Part shown: piece by piece, positions 12,674 through 15,233 of the stretch
Layout of the letters: every line of letters starts with the position of its first letter
Position numbering within the stretch: the stretch's first letter is position 1
NCBI GenBank assembly: GCA_934281515.1
Contig: CAKQXG010000038.1
Span: 1 to 15,233 of the forward strand
Direction of reading: 5' to 3'
DNA: 15,233 bases
DNA from: an uncultured Clostridia bacterium
GTDB lineage: Bacteria > Bacillota > Clostridia > Christensenellales > CAG-314
Program-made: the position numbers and the translations under genes
The notes under the pieces: generated by a model
The model's database searches: none
What the model was told of the DNA's origin: nothing
The model's input: only the letters and a program-made list of their open reading frames with translations

Positions 12674-13216
12674 TTATTTCGCCTTGTTTTTGCGCTCCAG
12701 TAGTCTTACTATCCGAGTGCGATTGTAGCGTTGTATCGCAACGAACATCAAATCGAAAGCGGCTGCCAACACCGACGTGACGACAAACACGGCGTGTGCG
12801 TCAAACCACAAACATTCAACAAGCGGCACAAAGCTCAACAACACTATCGTTTCGTGTACAAGCTCCGCCTGACACATTGCTTGCGCAATTTCGTCCCATG
12901 AGTGCAGATGCGGGTCGAATTGCGTCGGATCATATGTTGGTATTTTGCCCTTCCACTCGGCAATTTTCAACTTGTTGTATAACGCCATCTCCGCCTTGCC
13001 AACGCGGTACCACCGCTTGTTGTAGTCTGCTTTGTTGTGCATAACGGACGAAAAGACCAATGCGACCAGCAATCGCATTACAAAGTGGTAGGCAAACGTA
13101 CCGAACGTGATGGCAAGCGTCAAAAACACTTCGCCCTGTCCCATGCAGTACAGCACCGACACAACCACTGTTACCGCAACTAACAGTGCGGTAAACCAAA
13201 TCAACTTTTTTGACAT
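12674..13216 (-). CDS. CrtO-like glycosyl-4,4'-diaponeurosporenoate acyltransferase family protein
   Basis: A 180-residue membrane protein with two hydrophobic segments near the N-terminus (about 5-25 and 30-58) and two near the C-terminus. The conserved core is FAYHFVMRLLVALVF, then NKRWYRVGKAEMALYNKLKI, EWKGKIPTYDPTQFDP and CQAELVHE, ending QRYNRTRIVRL. This fits the CrtO acyltransferase family, named after the last enzyme of staphyloxanthin synthesis. No other carotenoid gene is present, so the acceptor is unknown. I chose the ATG at 13214-13216 (MSKKLIW) with AGGA five bases upstream over a GTG/ATG-like start 42 bases earlier. It is first in the acyltransferase-acetyltransferase-Dabb operon. 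Confidence 0.75.
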   Translation of the reverse strand: MSKKLIWFTALLVAVTVVVSVLYCMGQGEVFLTLAITFGTFAYHFVMRLLVALVFSSVMHNKADYNKRWYRVGKAEMALYNKLKIAEWKGKIPTYDPTQFDPHLHSWDEIAQAMCQAELVHETIVLLSFVPLVECLWFDAHAVFVVTSVLAAAFDLMFVAIQRYNRTRIVRLLERKNKAK

Positions 13217-13230
13217 ACAAATCCTGCTTT

Positions 13231-13305
13231 TGCACACGCGTGCAATAATTTTTGACAATGTTACTTACCTAAGAGAATTATATCACAAAACAGACCCGAA
13301 ATCAA
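13231..13305 (-). promoter_or_regulatory. Promoter of the acyltransferase operon, with a leader dyad
   Basis: Minus strand: -35 TTGATT (13300-13305), a 17-base spacer and -10 TATAAT (13277-13282). The start would be near 13270, about 55 bases before the ATG at 13216. Within this leader is a short dyad, TTGCAC-ACGC-GTGCAA (about 13230-13245), which could be an operator or a small hairpin. Confidence 0.65.
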
Positions 13306-13469
13306 TGCAAAGATTGCTTTTTAGTACAAAACCACAAATTTGTCAGTCACCTTTACACGAAACAACACGCAATAAATACACTTTTCAATTATAATAACTG
13401 GCTTTCGCGTTTTTGCCAGACACGATTTACTATAATCTTATTATACAAATTTTTTTCTCACTAAAAGTA
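13306..13469. other. Intergenic region between divergent promoters
   Basis: This AT-rich stretch separates the minus-strand acyltransferase operon promoter from the plus-strand TetR-3 promoter. It holds one weak dyad (CTGGC and GCCAG arms, about 13400-13421) and no supported gene. Short frames crossing it look random. Confidence 0.5.
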
Positions 13470-13527
13470 TTTACAAATTCTATTGTGTAAGATATAATAT
13501 AAACGAGTTTATATAAACCAATTTATA
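13470..13527 (+). promoter_or_regulatory. TetR-3 promoter with tandem overlapping operator dyads
   Basis: Plus strand: -35 TTTACA (13470-13475), a 17-base spacer and -10 TATAAT (13493-13498). Immediately downstream is a dyad with 8-bp arms ATATAAAC (13497-13504) and GTTTATAT (13507-13514). It overlaps a perfect palindrome GTTTATATAAAC (13507-13518) and a looser TATAAA/TTTATA pair that ends at about 13527. This repeated TATAAAC half-site is a good candidate operator for the adjacent regulator. Confidence 0.75.
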
Positions 13528-13549
13528 TTATTGCAGAGGTATTGAAGAA

Positions 13550-14167
13550 ATGCCACGAAGTGTAAGTATCACAAAGGAAAGAATTCTTACGGCGGCGTTA
13601 GATATTCTGATTAGGGACGGCTATTTTGCCGTAAATATAAAAAGTATTGCAAAAGAGTTAAACTGCTCTACCCAACCCATTGCATGGCAATTCGGCAATA
13701 TGGAAAACATGCGAGAAGCTTTAACCGAGAAAGCCGTTGCATATTCTAATCAGAAAATGATGCCTACTTCCAAAAACTGTTTGAAAGCATTTTGGCAGAT
13801 TGGTTGTGCGTATATCGACATTGCTCTTGACGAACCAAACCTATTCCGTTTTGTATACATGGGCGAAAGTAGAATTTATTGCAGAGGCGACTACTCTTCT
13901 ATCTTGACCGACAATGGCAATGCTTATCTGATCGATCAATTGTACCCGTTTCTCGATATTGAAAAGGTACAGGCGGAGAAATTGTTGCAAACGATGATTG
14001 TATATACGCACGGGATTACATCTTTGGTTGTTGCCGGGGTTTTGAATTGTACAAAAAAGCAAGTGCGTAACCTTGTTAAAGATTTCGGACTAGAACAAAT
14101 ATCTCTTACGGGAACGAAGTTGGATACCGCGACTATTTTGACGTATATAACTCGGGAGCAATTATGA
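13550..14167 (+). CDS. TetR/AcrR-family regulator 3
   Basis: A 205-residue regulator. The helix-turn-helix region is ITKERILTAALDILIRDGYF, then NIKSIAKELNCSTQPIAWQF and NMENMREAL (about residues 8-60). The effector domain includes LDEPNLFRFVYM, comparable to EEPHLFRF of TetR-1, so the two are members of one subfamily. AGAGGT lies nine bases before the ATG. The stop overlaps the start of the CPBP protease gene (ATGA, 14164-14167), so the two proteins are made together. The operator-like dyads at its promoter imply that it represses both genes. Confidence 0.9.
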   Translation: MPRSVSITKERILTAALDILIRDGYFAVNIKSIAKELNCSTQPIAWQFGNMENMREALTEKAVAYSNQKMMPTSKNCLKAFWQIGCAYIDIALDEPNLFRFVYMGESRIYCRGDYSSILTDNGNAYLIDQLYPFLDIEKVQAEKLLQTMIVYTHGITSLVVAGVLNCTKKQVRNLVKDFGLEQISLTGTKLDTATILTYITREQL

Positions 14168-14949
14168 AAAAAAGTGATTTGATTTTAGTTGCTATATTGA
14201 CCATACTGATTGCATTTATGGACATATCGGGCATACCGAGCACACTATTTGTAAGCATTACAGTTGCAGACATCGACCCAATATACTTCGCGCTGATGGT
14301 AAACTTTTTGATTATCGGCGCAATCGCTTTTTTGTATCTGAGATTTTTGTGTCCCGAATGGAAATTAGGACTTGGCAAAGACGGATTGGCAGACGGACTG
14401 AAAAAATACGGATTACTCGGCGTTGGCGTTGCGCTTGCAGGCTTTGTTGCATTTTTGGTAGGCTTGTTACCTTTTGACAAACATCCGTCAGTTGCGAAGG
14501 TCATTGTAGAGGGAGTTGTTTATTATGTAGGCGTTGCCATTGTAGAAGAACTTTATGTGCGTGGGTTGCTGCTTAACTTTATCGAAAAACTTTTTGACGG
14601 CAAAAAGCACGCAACGTTGATTGCCGTAACGTTGTCGTCTGTTGTTTTTGGAGTCGGACACATATTCGGCACGCTTGGGCAACCGATAATAGTAATTGTC
14701 AGTAAGGTTGTGTGGACAGTCGGCATGGGCATTTTCTTTGGAACCGTGTACAAAAAGACGGGCAATCTGTGGGTGCCGATTATCTTTCACTTTTTGGTAA
14801 ACGTAGGCGCCTTGCCCTACCAGTTTTCTACGCTGCAAGGCTACGCCGATCTGACCCTATACATAATAGTACCGATCTACATTGTACTGGGCGCATATAG
14901 TCTTTATGAATTGCAAAAGCCCGCTACCACAAAAGATTGGAGTAATTAA
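14164..14949 (+). CDS. CPBP-family intramembrane metalloprotease
   Basis: A 261-residue membrane protein with about seven or eight hydrophobic segments. It has all CPBP (Abi/Rce1-like) motifs: EELYVRG (E128, E129, R133), FGVGH (F162, H166) and IFHFLVN (H209). Known members cleave prenylated proteins (Rce1) or are tied to bacteriocin self-immunity; most bacterial ones have no known substrate. It is translated by coupling with TetR-3, an unusual arrangement that suggests induction by a small molecule or membrane stress. No bacteriocin precursor is visible next to it. No ribosome site other than that of the overlap is apparent. Confidence 0.9.
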   Translation: MKKSDLILVAILTILIAFMDISGIPSTLFVSITVADIDPIYFALMVNFLIIGAIAFLYLRFLCPEWKLGLGKDGLADGLKKYGLLGVGVALAGFVAFLVGLLPFDKHPSVAKVIVEGVVYYVGVAIVEELYVRGLLLNFIEKLFDGKKHATLIAVTLSSVVFGVGHIFGTLGQPIIVIVSKVVWTVGMGIFFGTVYKKTGNLWVPIIFHFLVNVGALPYQFSTLQGYADLTLYIIVPIYIVLGAYSLYELQKPATTKDWSN

Positions 14950-15085
14950 AACGATTTCCAACCACTGTTACTACCTCTAACACAACCCACTCCACTTATA
15001 TTTGCGTCTGCACATCTACACAAACCGAGCCGACTGACTTCATCGACAAGCGCCATTGCAAAACTTTGCCACATCGACATACTTA

Positions 15086-15125
15086 AAATTGGGGTCAAGT
15101 CGAGAATTCGACTTGACCCCAATTT
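15086..15125. repeat. Perfect inverted repeat, 18-bp arms and 4-base loop
   Basis: Arms at 15086-15103 (AAATTGGGGTCAAGTCGA) and 15108-15125 are exact complements around GAAT. The stem starts with A-rich and ends with T-rich bases, so it might act as a bidirectional terminator, but no long T-run follows. It lies 136 bases after the CPBP gene. Perfect pairing over 18 bp is stronger than typical terminators and raises the possibility of a dispersed hairpin repeat or transposon-like (MITE) element. Confidence 0.8.
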
Positions 15126-15173
15126 GTAGGTATCTGGTGCCGTGTGGCATAATTTGTACGAACCTGTGTTAGA

Positions 15174-15219
15174 AGAAATAGCGGTTTTATCCGCCGTTTC
15201 TATCTCTTTTTCTGTTTTT
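15174..15219 (+). terminator. Terminator-like hairpin at the right edge
   Basis: The stem AGAAATAGCGG (15174-15184) pairs with CCGCCGTTTCT (15191-15201) with one G-T and one mismatch, loop TTTTAT. It is followed by ATCTC, T5, CTG and T5. It could end plus-strand transcription from the TetR-CPBP operon or from a short transcript after it. No gene is supported between 14950 and this hairpin. Confidence 0.5.
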
Positions 15220-15233
15220 GTGACGTGTTCTTT

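Noticed and set aside
12108..12728. A 206-codon open frame on the plus strand
   Set aside because: It is the antisense of the well-supported Vat/CatB-type acetyltransferase and lacks any domain motif or ribosome site.
1451..13216. Integron cassette array (many single genes in one orientation with 3' hairpins)
   Set aside because: No attC-like GTTRRRY/RYYYAAC pairs recur after the genes, there is no integrase, and many genes overlap by four bases, which cassettes do not do.
14947..15233. An open minus-strand frame entering from the right edge (about 95 codons)
   Set aside because: It crosses the perfect hairpin and the terminator-like hairpin, has no recognisable motif, and low-quality composition. 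It could be the C-terminus of an off-window gene but cannot be supported.

Overview
The window looks like chromosomal DNA from an uncultured, mid-to-low-GC Bacillota (Clostridia-type) bacterium. Most genes have strong AGGAGG-like ribosome binding sites, several promoters read TTGACA-17-TATAAT, and the gene families (PnuC, YoaP, cysteine-rich KTR, BtrH_N/DUF4872, DUF3795, CrtO-like acyltransferase, CPBP protease, TetR) are typical of that group. No rRNA, tRNA, CRISPR array, transposase, integrase or phage gene was found. The organism assignment is inference.

Layout. (1) 1-1560: a left-edge partial membrane-anchored protein, a TetR regulator lacking its N-terminus (minus strand), and an MMPL/RND-type transporter C-terminus (plus strand). 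The last two are fused head to head at about 776-800, inside a near-perfect inverted repeat. (2) 1559-4862, minus strand: a nicotinamide riboside transporter (pnuC) with its own promoter and an attenuator-like structured leader; a frameshifted M50-like membrane protease; a SAP-DUF6434 protein; and a translationally coupled trio of a 41-codon-class small ORF, a DUF3795 protein and an MBL-fold hydrolase. (3) 4880-10423, minus strand: a run of small-molecule enzymes (BtrH_N/DUF4872, KTR zinc ribbon, GNAT-YoaP, cysteine hydrolase, cytidine-deaminase-like, HEAQH metallopeptidase, LCM-type methyltransferase), preceded by a TetR gene whose promoter overlaps a perfect 22-bp dyad. (4) 10526-11474, minus strand: a TetR gene with a palindromic operator inside its promoter spacer, followed by an ABC ATPase remnant that stops in the Walker A motif, then a terminator. 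(5) 11592-13305, minus strand: an operon of CrtO-like acyltransferase, Vat/CatB-like acetyltransferase and a Dabb protein, ending in a complex hairpin element. (6) 13470-14949, plus strand: a TetR-CPBP protease operon with dyad operators. (7) 14950-15233: no supported gene; a perfect 18-bp-stem inverted repeat and a terminator-like hairpin.

The theme is an accessory region rich in regulators and resistance- or modification-type enzymes, with many scars: at least three clearly broken genes and three to four more short fragments or abrupt ends. The strongest leads are the pnuC leader, the inverted-repeat fusion at 776-800, the duplicated hairpin element (1484-1549 and 11592-11665), the Walker A truncation beside an intact autoregulated TetR, and the small ORF coupled to DUF3795-MBL. 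I did not find a convincing complete novel defence or secretion system.
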